Source of the DNA: Paenibacillus_AB hodogayensis
GTDB lineage: Bacteria; Bacillota; Bacilli; Paenibacillales; NBRC-103111
Length of the DNA stretch: 64,000 nucleotides
Reading direction: 5' to 3'
Assembly: GCF_039536325.1 (NCBI RefSeq)
Contig: NZ_BAAAYO010000021.1
Location: 310,001 to 374,000, forward strand
Below, piece by piece: positions 8,298 to 18,006 of the stretch; positions within the stretch are counted from its first letter, which is position 1; every line of letters starts with the position of its first letter. Below the pieces are notes generated by a model that was given only the letters and a program-made list of their open reading frames with translations, was not told the DNA's origin and did not search any database. The translations under genes were made by a program, and so were the position numbers.

Positions 8298-11200
8298 ATG
8301 AATTCCCTTACAATCGTTCCCTACCGTCCCGAGCTCGCGGCCGCAGTCGCTGATATGTGGAACGCCAGCCGCGATGGATGGGGGGGCGGAAGCTCGATGA
8401 AGACGGCGGAACAAATCCGTCAGGAAGAAACGAGGTCGGATGCGCTCGTCGTGTACTTGGCGATGGAGGGCGAAACGGTGGCCGGCTATTGCAGTCTGGG
8501 AGAATATAAGGAGGAGGCAGGCGCCCTTTACATTCCGCTGCTCAATGTCCGCCCGGAATACCAAGGAAAAAAGTAGGACGGATGCTGCTTGCGCGAGCGC
8601 TTGAGCAAACGATGCAGCTCGGCTGGCCGCGTCTTGATTTATATACATGGGGAGGCAACACCAAGGCGGTTCCGCTGTATAAAAAGTTCGGCTTCTTCTG
8701 GGAAGATCGGGACGATAGTACGCATTTGCTGAACCTGATCCCGACTGTGCTTTCCACGGAGGCCATCTCCCCTTACTTTGAAGAAATAGATTGGTATCGC
8801 GACTCTACTCGCCAAATTGCGGTGGAGCCGGACGGGCGAAAAGAAAACGGCTTTGACTACTTCACCTACTCTTGGGTAAAAGGAGAAACGAGTCTGCGCG
8901 TCGAGTTTGAGCGCCAAGGTCGCGGCCTGCGCTTGATCGAGACGGATGACTATCTGCTGTCTGCCGAGGCAGAAAAGCCGGAGCTGGTGTTTGGCCGTGA
9001 CTATCGGATTCACTACCGGATCATCAATAAATCCGGCAAGCCGCTGCACGTATCGCTTCAGGGAGAATCATCCGATACGATCCGCTTCCATTATGACCGG
9101 GAGCTGGAGGTGACGGGGGAAACGACACTGACTGCCAGCTTTTATGTAGATGAAATCACGGAGAAGCAAAGCGTTTGGCGCACGCATTCCTGCGTCTGCA
9201 CATGCATCCTGATCAACGGCAAAAAAGCATACTTTCGGATCGGGATTGTTCCCCAATTCCCTGCAGCTCTTACCATGCATGTACCGGGCTTCACTTATCC
9301 GGGACAGAAAGTCCGGTTTTATTTGGATGTAGAAAACAGCTTTGATGAAGAAGCGGAGTTTTCATTCGAGCTCCCCTCTCGGGCGTTTCTGAATCTCGAT
9401 GAACGGCAGTGTACTATACAGTTAAAGGGCAAGGGGCGCACTTCGCTGGTATTGACCGCGGATTTGCATGAACACGGCTTTTATGAAGCGAATGTACAGG
9501 TGAAAGCAACCCTTGCAGATGGCAGCTCGGTCTCCTTTGCCAAAAAGATTGGGGCCGCATTTACCGGACTGGGCGCGATGCTGGGCGGGGAAACAGAGCT
9601 AGCCTGGCACATTCACCACGGCAGCCATACGCTCCGTTTCAACAAGGACAACAATGAAGTGACCATCGTCAGCGGTACGGGTTCACGGCCAACCCTGCTC
9701 TCTTATCCGAAAATCGGCAAGCCGTATTCCAGCGAGTTCTCGAAAAAACGTGCCGAACACGTAGACGTTTTCTTCGAAAAGGGAGCGATCGGTATTCGCG
9801 TCACGTATTGCTCCGGAGCCTATCCCCAGCTTTCCCTGACCGGAAAGACACGCCTCTTCGGAGACGGCACTGTAGTGCATGAGCTGGAGCTGATAAACCT
9901 TTCTGATGAAAAGATTGCGTCAGAGCTATGGCTAGGACAAGGCTTCGCCCATTCTCTTTCCCGCCCCATTTTACCGTATTTAGGGCGTTACGTCGAAGTA
10001 CCTTCCTCCTACGGTAGCGATGCAGCCTATTGGGATGGAGAGCTGCTCAGTGAAAACTGGGTGTTTGCAAGAGAGGAAGCAAGTCCATGGGCAATGTGCT
10101 GGCCGGAGGAGTACCACAGCGATTTTCAAGAATACTTCGGCAGTTTTCACGGCTTGCAGGTGGCTCTGGACACCCGTATTGCGGAATTGGAGCCGCAGGG
10201 CAAAGCCATGCTCGGTCCAATCTACGTGATGCACGGAAGCTTTACGGACTGGAAGGAGTTCCGCGCCTTTGCACGAAAAGAAGCAATGCCGGCGGACTTG
10301 TCTCTGACTCCTCATCTGGAGCTGATTGCAAACAAGCACAACCCATTCCTTGATCGTGGAGAAGTAGAGGTACAGGTACAAGAGTACAAGCTGCAGCATT
10401 TGGAGGGGGAGCTGACTGCTTCATTGGAAAGTGATCCTGCTTCCAGGCAAACGCGCAGCTATACGGAGGAAGAGGAGGCGACCGAAACAAGCTTCTCTTT
10501 CGCCGCTTCGGGGACAACGTACGAGCTGGTGCAGGTAGACGGGCATTTCGCCACCCATGCAGCGAGGCTGCGCAGCGCCGTTTTCCCTATCGGAAGCGGC
10601 ACGGTCACGCAAGAACACGTGGAGGAAAAAGGACAGCGCGTCTTTATCGCCGACAACGGCCTAGTACGCATCAAGGCAGCGCCTGATTTTCATCCCACGC
10701 TTTACTCTCTTGCAAGCAGCGGTCAGGAGTGGCTGGCCAGCTCCTTTCCGGAAAGGCGGCCCAAATCATGGTGGAATCCGTGGACCGGCGGAATCAGCAG
10801 TTCTATTGAGGAATTGAGAGGATTTTCTCTGGTCAAGGAAGCATGTACAGCGTCATTCGTCGAATTGAAAGACAATCGGCAAAACAGGTGGCAGGGCATC
10901 AAGCTGAGCTACACGGTGAACAAGCAGGACAAGCTTCGCGGTCTGACATGTCATCAGTATTACTTGCTTCTGCCTGGGGTGCCGCTGCTTTGTCATACCG
11001 TTGAGATCGAGCAGCACACCGGAACCTATTTCGCCGGCAAGAGATGGTCGACTGACATCTTTTTGCAAACGGAAGACACAAGTGATGCCGTTTGGCTGAA
11101 AACGATCGGGTCTAACGGCGAGCCATTGAGCTACAAGCTGGCGCAAGGGGAGCTGTCCGTGACCGAAGCCTCCGACTATTTGGTCGGGTCTGCTTCTCGC

Positions 11201-11410
11201 AAGGATCAGCTGCAAATCGTTACCGATCTGGATACGGCGGAGCCTCAAGTTTACTCCAACAAGGAAGTGGCTGTCGCTTCATTCGTTCGGGAGCTGAACC
11301 TGCCCCATACTGGCACGGCCTTTACTGCGCCCCTCTTTTTCCTGTTCGCGGACAAGCCGATTCCTTCCGACTCCTTGTCCGCCTTGCGCGCAATCCGTTT
11401 CGAGCATTGA
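8298..11410 (+). CDS. GNAT acetyltransferase fused to a large beta-rich region; frame joined by possible -1 frameshift
   Basis: Two frames make one protein. Frame one (8298-8576) encodes the first half of a GNAT N-acetyltransferase and stops at TAG right after 'YIPLLNVRPEYQGKK'. The -1 frame continues with 'VGRMLLARALEQTMQ', completing the acetyl-CoA loop (Q-G-K-K-V-G) and the GNAT end ('NTKAVPLYKKFGFFWEDRD'). Then come about 880 residues of beta-rich sequence with CARDB-like strands and a region resembling carbohydrate-mutarotase folds ('WWNPWTGGI'). The switch falls on GGA-AAA-AAG-TAG, an in-phase A-AAA-AAG heptamer of the dnaX type. With a -1 shift the product is 1037 residues. The alternative is a lost A in a run that should be seven. 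The long C-terminal region has no function I can name. Relation to the preceding AraC/effector gene is by position only. Confidence 0.72.
8567..8618 (+). promoter_or_regulatory. Candidate -1 frameshift signal (A-AAA-AAG plus downstream hairpin)
   Basis: The slippery heptamer A-AAA-AAG occupies 8567-8573 in the correct phase, followed at once by TAG (8574-8576). Ten bases downstream GCTGC-TTGC (8584-8592) can pair with GCAA (8605-8608) and GCAGC (8614-8618), with a five-base bulge. No Shine-Dalgarno-like stimulator is seen within 15 bases upstream; the nearest purine run is at about 8510. Confidence 0.45.
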
Positions 11411-11506
11411 TGCCGAGCGCATGGATCCCGCATCGGGAAGGAGACGGTTAGCGGCATAGAAGCCGTTCGTTGTTTGCTCTTCGCGGCGCTCATGATGGAG
11501 AACATG

Positions 11507-11553
11507 AAAGGACTTTAACTTCCACTGTAAAGTGGAAATTGAAGTCCTTTTTT
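11507..11553. terminator. Bidirectional terminator between convergent genes
   Basis: A long stem pairs 11507-11525 (AAAGGACTTTAACTTCCAC) with 11532-11550 (GTGGAAATTGAAGTCCTTT), two mismatches at most, with T runs outside. It separates the GNAT-fusion gene from the AraC gene at 11569. Confidence 0.85.
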
Positions 11554-11568
11554 TCGAGAAGAACGGTT

Positions 11569-12348
11569 CTAGGTAAGAGGGGTTTGCATTTTCAACGTAT
11601 GGGAAGGGGGATGGCCGACTATTTTTTTGTACATATAGTTGAAGTACGTCTGGTCGCAATAGCCGAGCGATTCGGCAATTTCCCCGATCGTCATCGTACC
11701 GGTCAGCAGCAGATCGCGGGCGGCGGAGATCCGGACTTCGTGCATGTATTCGATCGGCGCTCGTCCGGTCACCTCCTTGAACATGGCGGAGACGTGCGCG
11801 GGCGACCGGCTGACGACTTGCGCCATGTCGCTTAGGCGAAGCGGCTCGCGGTAATGCTGCACGATATATTGCTGGATGCGCAGGGCCAAGCTTCGCCGGG
11901 AGGAGGAGTGGCTGTCGCCGGACCGTTCGCGTTGGACGAGGCCGAGCATTTCCAGTAGAATCCCGCGAGCGATCAAGGCGTAGCCCGGCATTTTGCCGAT
12001 CCAGTGTTCGTTCAGCAAGGAAAAGCGCTGTTTCAAATAATCGTAGCCCAAAGGACAAATATGCACAAACGGCTCTCCCCGCAAAGGAAGCTCGGCGACC
12101 GATAGATCCCTAAAATGTGCGGAGTACAGCTTCAGCGGTTCCGCCGCTTGGTCGGATTGCGCCGAACGCAGCGTGCCTGTCGGGAAAAACAATACGTCCC
12201 CCTTGCGAATGTAAACGGTTTCCTCGCCGATCAGATAGGTGGCGGCCCCTTTCGTAACGAGAATGAATATATCGTGCCTGACGATTTTCCGCGGCACCCG
12301 CCAGTTGCCGTTGACGGCTTGCTGAAAGGCGATATTGTCGATTTCCAT
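11569..12348 (-). CDS. AraC family regulator, paralogue of the one at 13933
   Basis: A 259-residue regulator with an N-terminal cupin domain (residues ~20-90, 'GAATYLIGEETVYIRKGDV') and a C-terminal pair of helix-turn-helix units ('LRLSDMAQVVSRSPAHVSAM', 'IGEIAESLGYCDQTYFNYMY', ending 'GHPPS'). It is divergent from the amidohydrolase-Rieske operon, with a 140-base intergenic region. It is clearly related to the AraC protein downstream of that operon: both read R-I-S-x-A-R-D-x-L-L and M-T-I-x-E-I-x-x-x-L-G-x-C-D-x-T-Y-F-N. Probably one of two regulators of the operon, responding to a related ligand. Confidence 0.92.
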   Translation of the reverse strand: MEIDNIAFQQAVNGNWRVPRKIVRHDIFILVTKGAATYLIGEETVYIRKGDVLFFPTGTLRSAQSDQAAEPLKLYSAHFRDLSVAELPLRGEPFVHICPLGYDYLKQRFSLLNEHWIGKMPGYALIARGILLEMLGLVQRERSGDSHSSSRRSLALRIQQYIVQHYREPLRLSDMAQVVSRSPAHVSAMFKEVTGRAPIEYMHEVRISAARDLLLTGTMTIGEIAESLGYCDQTYFNYMYKKIVGHPPSHTLKMQTPLT

Positions 12349-12488
12349 AGCCGCCGCAGCTCCTTCTTATTTGGAATGAACCGTAAAATCACTAAAAAAA
12401 CAATATGATTACCAATCGTAAACGAGATGCGGCCTCGTTACAATAGGGATAAGAAAGAAAGCCGACAACGAGAGGGGTAAAGCCTATT

Positions 12489-13550
12489 ATGAGCAATCGG
12501 GAAATGAACGTCATCGACGTCGACATCCATAATTCGTTGAAATGCGACCAGGACCTGGTCCCCTATTTGCCGGAGCCGTGGAAATCGCGGGTGGAGAGAG
12601 CGGGGCTGGGGCTGCCCGGGCACGGCTACCAAAGTCCGATCGGGGTCGTTCGCAAAGATTGCAAGCCGCCTTCGGGTGGGCCGTCGGCTTCCGATCCGCA
12701 GTTTCTGATCAAGGATCTGCTCGATCCGTTCCATATCGAGTACGGCATTTTGACCGGAAACTTGATGGGCGTCTCGACGATGCACGATCCGGACCATGCG
12801 GCGGTCATCGCCTCGGCTTACAACGATCATCTGGTGGAAAACTGGCTGGAGAAATATTCTCGCTTCCGCGGCTCGATCCTGATCTCCGCTTACGACCCTT
12901 TTCTGGCGGCCAAAGAAATCGACCGTATGGCCGATCATCCGCGCATGGTGGGGGTCATCATGGGGAGCGGCCAACGCGCGCCGCTAGGCCAGCGCCAATT
13001 CCATCCGATCTACGAAGCCGCGGAGCGCCATGGCCTTCCGGTGGCGATTCATCCGGGTACGGAAGGAGCCGGGGGATCGAATCCGCCGACGCCGTCCGGT
13101 TATCCGACACGCTATTTGGAGTGGCACACCGGGTTGTCGCAAAACTATATGGCGCATTTGACCAGTCTCGTCTGCGAAGGCGTGTTCGAGAAATTTCCAA
13201 ATTTGAAGTTTGTCCTGCTTGAGGGCGGTGTCGCCTGGTTGCCTCATCTGATGTGGAGGCTCGACAAAAACTATAAAGGGCTGCGCTCCTCGGTGCCGTG
13301 GCTGAAACGGTTGCCGAGCGAATATATCCGCGATCATTGCTTCTTCTCGACCCAACCGATCGAGGAGCCGCAAGATCCGAAGCATCTGCTCTCCATCTTC
13401 GACATGATCGACGCCGAGAACATCCTTATGTTCTCAAGCGACTACCCGCATTGGGACAATGACGTGCCCACAGAAATATTGAAGAGGCTGAGCCCGGAGG
13501 CAAAACGTAAAATTTACTACGAGAACGCGAAGACATTATACAACTTGTAG
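12489..13550 (+). CDS. Amidohydrolase-2 family metal-dependent hydrolase or decarboxylase
   Basis: A 353-residue TIM-barrel protein of the amidohydrolase-related (PF04909) group, which includes ACMSD-type decarboxylases acting on aromatic or cyclic acids. The metal-site pattern is visible: 'VIDVDIHNS' at residues ~7-15 (D-x-H replacing the usual H-x-H), 'PVAIHPGTEG' near residue 182 (first barrel histidine), 'FVLLEGGVAWLP' and 'MFSSDYPHWD' near residue 315 (the late aspartate). It starts with GAGAGGGG upstream. The next gene, 12 bases after the stop, encodes a Rieske protein, so both are almost surely one operon. A role in oxidative or decarboxylating breakdown of a ring or lignin-like compound is an inference from this pairing. 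Confidence 0.9.
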   Translation: MSNREMNVIDVDIHNSLKCDQDLVPYLPEPWKSRVERAGLGLPGHGYQSPIGVVRKDCKPPSGGPSASDPQFLIKDLLDPFHIEYGILTGNLMGVSTMHDPDHAAVIASAYNDHLVENWLEKYSRFRGSILISAYDPFLAAKEIDRMADHPRMVGVIMGSGQRAPLGQRQFHPIYEAAERHGLPVAIHPGTEGAGGSNPPTPSGYPTRYLEWHTGLSQNYMAHLTSLVCEGVFEKFPNLKFVLLEGGVAWLPHLMWRLDKNYKGLRSSVPWLKRLPSEYIRDHCFFSTQPIEEPQDPKHLLSIFDMIDAENILMFSSDYPHWDNDVPTEILKRLSPEAKRKIYYENAKTLYNL

Positions 13551-13565
13551 AGCGAGGGGAGTTTG

Positions 13566-13916
13566 ATGACCGTTCATTACGTAGCCGAAGCCGACGATAT
13601 CGCCGAAGGCAAACGAATTATCGTGGAAGTAGAGGGAAGATCGATCGGGGTTTACCGCGTAAAGGGCGAGCTGTACGCGTTGCACAACAGATGCCCGCAC
13701 GAAGGGGCACAGCTGTGCAAAGGGCGCATATGCGGCACGACGCTGCCGTCCCCGGTATACGAATACGAGTACGGCCGGCACGGCGAGCTTGTCCGTTGCC
13801 CTTGGCACGGCTGGGAGTTCGAGATTAAAACCGGCAAATCCGTGTTCAGCGATAAAGTGCGGACACGCTCCTACAAAGTGCGGGTCGATGCAGGCAAAGT
13901 CGGCATTGTCCTATAG
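13566..13916 (+). CDS. Rieske 2Fe-2S ferredoxin-like protein
   Basis: A 116-residue single-domain Rieske protein. Both cluster motifs are present: 'CPHEGAQLC' (C-x-H) and 'CPWHGWEF' (C-x-x-H). It has no membrane segment, so it is a cytoplasmic electron carrier or a small subunit. I start at ATG 13566 (GAGGGGA upstream) rather than TTG 13563. Between the two motifs is a somewhat long insertion ('CGTTLPSPVYEYEYGRHGEL'), also found in Rieske proteins paired with amidohydrolases or oxygenases. No oxygenase or reductase gene is adjacent. Its partner may be the amidohydrolase-type enzyme just upstream or an enzyme elsewhere. Confidence 0.93.
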   Translation: MTVHYVAEADDIAEGKRIIVEVEGRSIGVYRVKGELYALHNRCPHEGAQLCKGRICGTTLPSPVYEYEYGRHGELVRCPWHGWEFEIKTGKSVFSDKVRTRSYKVRVDAGKVGIVL

Positions 13917-13932
13917 ATCCGTTTAGGACGAA

Positions 13933-14739
13933 TTAGACGTTTCGGCTCTCGGCTTCCGCTTCTTTGCGCTCCTTGCGCAGCAGCGAAGGCGGATGGCCGG
14001 TCATTTTACGGAATACCCGATTGAAGTAGGTCGGGTCGCAGAAGCCCAAGTAATTCGAAATTTCGTGGATCGTCATATCCGACTGGAGAAGCATGTCGCG
14101 GGCAACGGAAATCCGCGCTTGGTGAATATAGCCGAGCGGAGTTTGATTGAACACTTCCTTGAAGATGCGAATCACATAATTCGGTGACAGTTGGACAAGC
14201 TCGCACAGCTGCTCGAGACGGATGTCCTCTTTAAAGTGTTGGAGAATGTATTTCTCGATTTGACGGGCAATTTTTAATTTGTAAGAAGAAATGTCTTTTC
14301 GGCCCAACTCCTGAAGCATGGAGCCGAATATTTCCGAAATGAGCCCATGGCAGACAAATTCGTGGTAGTCGCTTTTGTCCATCCAAGCCCGGTGGAGTGC
14401 GTGGAAGCGCTGACGGAAATATTCGGCTCTGTTCGTTTTGAACAGCTCGTACCCTTTCTCGCACCCGTGTGGGGCGGACAGCAGCTTGGAAGGTTCGTCG
14501 AGCTGGAAGTGGGTGACGTATTTCTGATGCGGAGGATGCGGCCCGTTCGTGCCGGATCGATAAGGCCCCGGGCGAACGAACAGCATGTCCCCTTTGGTCA
14601 ATTCGGTTTCGTGGTCGTCCAATTGGAACTGAAACGTTCCCTGTACGACAAAAATGATAACATGCCTCATCGATTTGATTTTGGATCTTCGCCAATTGGG
14701 GATTTGGTCGTCAAATATTACATTTTCCAATCGAAGCAT
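13933..14739 (-). CDS. AraC family regulator, paralogue of the one at 11569
   Basis: A 268-residue cupin-AraC protein. Residues ~25-90 form the cupin ('FVVQGTFQFQLDDHETELTK') and the last 105 hold two helix-turn-helix units ('RLEQLCELVQLSPNYVIRIF', 'IHEISNYLGFCDPTYFNRVF', then 'GHPPS'). GGAGG lies six bases before the ATG. It converges with the amidohydrolase-Rieske operon and is a paralogue of the AraC gene on the other side, so the operon is bracketed by two related regulators. The two sensor domains are more divergent than the DNA-binding ends, suggesting shared operators but different ligands. Confidence 0.92.
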   Translation of the reverse strand: MLRLENVIFDDQIPNWRRSKIKSMRHVIIFVVQGTFQFQLDDHETELTKGDMLFVRPGPYRSGTNGPHPPHQKYVTHFQLDEPSKLLSAPHGCEKGYELFKTNRAEYFRQRFHALHRAWMDKSDYHEFVCHGLISEIFGSMLQELGRKDISSYKLKIARQIEKYILQHFKEDIRLEQLCELVQLSPNYVIRIFKEVFNQTPLGYIHQARISVARDMLLQSDMTIHEISNYLGFCDPTYFNRVFRKMTGHPPSLLRKERKEAEAESRNV

Positions 14740-15077
14740 TCACAGTCCTCCAGGTCGGCCGCTTGATATTGCCCTCTATCGATGATCTTACAGTCGTTTG
14801 CCAAAAAATACAATCACCTTTACATAGTTTTAATAGTGATATCATTAAGATTTTGTGAGAACCTTTATGGTCTTCATCTCGGAAATGTCTAAAATGAAAA
14901 GTAAGTCGGGTGGAGGAAATGCCTTGTTTCATCGCGCATTTCCCCCGTGGTTTGGTTTGTTAAACAGAGGGGGAATGCTTTTTGTAGTATTTCGAGAAAA
15001 AGTCCATAGAGAAGGACATTTACAAATTGTTAAGCTTTTTACTCATTCATGATTAGCAGTGAACTGGAGGCTATACG
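14740..15077. other. Divergent intergenic region with long hairpin
   Basis: About 340 bases between the AraC gene and the GH88/105-type gene. It holds a strong stem: GCATTTCCCCC (14936-14946) against GGGGGAATGC (14969-14978), then TTTTT. This terminator-like hairpin lies in the leader of the gene at 15078, about 100 bases before its start, so it may attenuate that operon or end a small transcript. No gene was found. Confidence 0.55.
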
Positions 15078-16550
15078 GTGTTAAAAAACGATACGGTTGC
15101 GTATTATCCGGCGAAGCTCTCCAACACCCATGCGGCAGGGGCGCTTCCCGAGGGCAGAAGGACTCCTCGCGGGTGGAATGCCGTTCGAGTCGACAAAGAT
15201 GACGGCCTTGTGCTGGATTGGAAGAAGAACGCCCCATTCATGGATTGGCAGAGTGCAGGCGAGGGCAGGCTACGGATTTCGGCAGCGCTCGATTACCGGG
15301 AGGCAGGACAGGTAGAGGTGTTTCTGGGGAGGTCGGGTGAGAGGATCGGCAGCTTCGATATTCGTTATGCGTACACGTTCCAGCCGTTCGAGCTCGTTCT
15401 TGACGGGGAACGGACAGCGGCGGTTGTTCGCGAAGGCGTGGTGCTGCGGACGAACGGCGAAGGGCGGCCGTTGTGGATATTCGATGAGCTGCAAGGCGAC
15501 GAGGCGCGCCAGTTATTCGCTCCCCATCTGCTCATCGGAAGGAGCGAGCGGCGGATGGAGCTGTTTTTGCACAGTATCGCCTCGCTGTCCTCGCTGCAGC
15601 CCTTCGGCTGGCTTGAAGGCTGTGTGCTGGACGGGCTGTACGCTCTGCGCCAGACGGTTGGAGGGGAACGAATCGATCTGGCGATCGCGAAGCATCTTGA
15701 GCAATATTTCAGCGAGGACGGAAGGCTTCTGTATGAAGACCTGCATGGAAAGGTGGCGGACGACAAGCTGACGACCATTGAAGCGACACTGCCGCTCGCG
15801 GTCATCGCCAAGCTGCGGGTCGACCATCCTTTCGTAATGCGGGCGATCTCGTTCTGGGAATCGCGATCGGTGGCGGGCGGCGGAGCGATCGTGGACGGCG
15901 ACACGGTCACGGCGGAAGGCGCGTATACGGTTGCCTATCCGCTGGCCGTCATCGCTTCGCGGCTGAAGCGGGAGGACTTGGCCGAACAGGCGATAAGCGA
16001 AATATTGCTTCGCCGGGACGCTCTGACTAGTGGCGAACATTTGTTCTTGAGATACAACCGGAAGATGGGAGCGCATGTGTTCCGCAACTGGTCCAGGGCT
16101 TATGCCTGGTACATGCTCGGCATGACGAAGGCATGGCACGAATTGAAGCATGCGGCATTCGGGCACTTGCCGGCGCTCGGCGAAGTGGAGCGGGAAATAC
16201 GGCGAATCGCCGATGTCGCCTTGCGTTGGGTGCGGCCGGAAGGGCTGTGGACGGCATTTCTGGATGAGCCGGGTACTGGTGCCGAAACTTCCGGATCGGC
16301 GGGAATCGCCGCAGCCCTCGCCTTGGGAGCGGGGTACGGCCTGCTGGATCGCCACCATGAAGACGCGGCGGCGAGAACGTTCGCGGCGCTTCAACCGTAT
16401 TTGACGCCGGACGGCATTTTATCGGGCGTCACCCAGCACAATGCCGGCGGGATCGAGCTGCAACGTTGCGGTTACCGCGTATTGTCGCAGATGGGTATGG
16501 GGCTGATGGCCCAATTGTATGCGGCCCTGCACGAATTTAAACGAGCATGA
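15078..16550 (+). CDS. Glycoside hydrolase family 88/105-type unsaturated uronyl hydrolase
   Basis: A 490-residue cytoplasmic (no signal peptide) alpha/alpha-barrel enzyme, likely cleaving the unsaturated uronic acid from products of polysaccharide lyases. The first ~150 residues form a beta-rich front part not usual in the short GH105 proteins. The barrel then follows with 'GGGAIVDGDTVTAEGAYTVA', 'HVFRNWSRAYAWYMLGMTKA' (the R-x-x-A-W helix) and 'AETSGSAGIAAALALGAGYG', the E-T-S-G-S-A signature of the clan. Start is a GTG at 15078 with CTGGAGG upstream. The binding-protein gene overlaps or follows it at once, so uptake and breakdown of an oligouronide are probably coupled. Assignment to GH88 versus GH105 is not certain. 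Confidence 0.8.
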   Translation: MLKNDTVAYYPAKLSNTHAAGALPEGRRTPRGWNAVRVDKDDGLVLDWKKNAPFMDWQSAGEGRLRISAALDYREAGQVEVFLGRSGERIGSFDIRYAYTFQPFELVLDGERTAAVVREGVVLRTNGEGRPLWIFDELQGDEARQLFAPHLLIGRSERRMELFLHSIASLSSLQPFGWLEGCVLDGLYALRQTVGGERIDLAIAKHLEQYFSEDGRLLYEDLHGKVADDKLTTIEATLPLAVIAKLRVDHPFVMRAISFWESRSVAGGGAIVDGDTVTAEGAYTVAYPLAVIASRLKREDLAEQAISEILLRRDALTSGEHLFLRYNRKMGAHVFRNWSRAYAWYMLGMTKAWHELKHAAFGHLPALGEVEREIRRIADVALRWVRPEGLWTAFLDEPGTGAETSGSAGIAAALALGAGYGLLDRHHEDAAARTFAALQPYLTPDGILSGVTQHNAGGIELQRCGYRVLSQMGMGLMAQLYAALHEFKRA

Positions 16551-16579
16551 GGCTGGAAATAGGAGAGGAGAGCAGCTGC

Positions 16580-17911
16580 ATGATGAAGCTCAGGGGGAAA
16601 AGCGTAAGGTTGACGATAACGGTGCTTGCTTCGGTATCGGTATTGTTCGGATGCGGGACGCGGCAAGACAATCCGGAAACGAACAAGCCGGCGGCGAATC
16701 CGATGAAGTACGACGAGGCGTTCTCGATTACCTTTTTTAATGCGACCGGCAGCAATGAAGCATATTTCCGTGAAAATACGGAGCCTTTCATGAAAAAAGT
16801 ATTTCCGAACGTGACGATCAACTACATTCAAACTGCCAAAGGGTCGACGATTCAGGAATTGATAACGGCTGGGAATATACCGGACATCATGTTGATCAAT
16901 AGCTCCCAGGTCATTTCCTATAACAATTTGGGACTACTGGAAGACTTGACTCCGCTTGCAAAAACAAACAACGTCGATCTTTCCAGATTCGACGACCATA
17001 TGATGGAGACGATCAAAAAATTTACCCCGAAGGGCGAGCTTTATGTTCTTCCATGGAGCCATCTGCCGATGGCGCTTTATTACAACAAAAGCATATTCGA
17101 CAAATTCGGCGTCGCTTATCCGAAAGAGGGAATGACCTGGGACGACGTTGCCGCCTTGACCCGGAAGCTAAGCAGAATGGATGGAGGCGTTGCTTACCGC
17201 GGCTTCGATATGAATCGCAGCACCTTTCTCCGGTTAAATCCGTTGTCGCTGTCCTACGTCGATCCGAAGATGGAAAAGGCGATTGCGAATACGGACGGAT
17301 GGAGGGAGTTCATCACCACATTTTCCGATCTGTATAAAATTCCCGGAAATGAGCTTCCGGCCAAAAGCGTCACCTCCGACCAGGCCTTCTTTAAAGATAA
17401 GACGCTGGCCATGAACGTAACGTACGGCAACTTCCCGACTCCGGAAAACGCCGAGATGATCGAAGCGTGGCAATCGATCGATCTCGTATCGCTTCCTATG
17501 TTTAAAACGGCGCCGGATACGGGTACTCAATATTCGGGGGCTTCGCTCGCCGTCTCGAAGACAAGCAAAGTGAAGGATAAAGCGATGCTGCTCATAGCCG
17601 CCGCCACGTCCGACGAAGCGCAAAAGCACGGAGCCGCGATCGGCAGGTACCCGACTGTGAAAAACAAGGACGTGCTCGACCAGTTCGGCCAAGGCACCCC
17701 GCAGCTTTCCTCCAAAAATTTAAAGGCGCTGCAACGGTTGAAAGTAGCGGCCACTACGTTCTCGAGCGAGTACGATGCGGCGACTTTGCCTATTATTACG
17801 TCCACGTTCGACGACATTTTGAAAGGGACGGTTGATATGGCGACAGGGCTGCGGGAAGCCGATGAAAAAATGAATGCCAAAATAGCGGAAGAGAAGGCAA
17901 AAGCAAAATAA
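16580..17911 (+). CDS. Extracellular sugar-binding lipoprotein of an ABC importer
   Basis: A 443-residue family-1 binding protein. The signal peptide ends in a lipobox 'VLFGC' with the lipid-carrying Cys25, so it is anchored to the outer face of the membrane. The body shows the usual hinge features ('PDIMLINSSQVISYNNLGLL', 'LPMALYYNKSIFDKFGV', 'YPKEGMTWDD'). The C-terminus 'GLREADEKMNAKIAEE' is shared with the other binding proteins here. ATG 16580 has GGAGAGGAG upstream; the longer frame from 16547 has no lipobox-compatible start. It directly follows the uronyl hydrolase gene (start 29 bases after its stop). No permease genes follow, and a terminator lies downstream. Confidence 0.93.
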   Translation: MMKLRGKSVRLTITVLASVSVLFGCGTRQDNPETNKPAANPMKYDEAFSITFFNATGSNEAYFRENTEPFMKKVFPNVTINYIQTAKGSTIQELITAGNIPDIMLINSSQVISYNNLGLLEDLTPLAKTNNVDLSRFDDHMMETIKKFTPKGELYVLPWSHLPMALYYNKSIFDKFGVAYPKEGMTWDDVAALTRKLSRMDGGVAYRGFDMNRSTFLRLNPLSLSYVDPKMEKAIANTDGWREFITTFSDLYKIPGNELPAKSVTSDQAFFKDKTLAMNVTYGNFPTPENAEMIEAWQSIDLVSLPMFKTAPDTGTQYSGASLAVSKTSKVKDKAMLLIAAATSDEAQKHGAAIGRYPTVKNKDVLDQFGQGTPQLSSKNLKALQRLKVAATTFSSEYDAATLPIITSTFDDILKGTVDMATGLREADEKMNAKIAEEKAKAK

Positions 17912-18006
17912 GAAGATTTATTAAGAGACGGCAGATGTAGTGCCGCACCGAACGAATCGACGTTTTTAGAAGTGAAGCTCCATGCCGAGAAAGGCACAAC
18001 GTGAAA

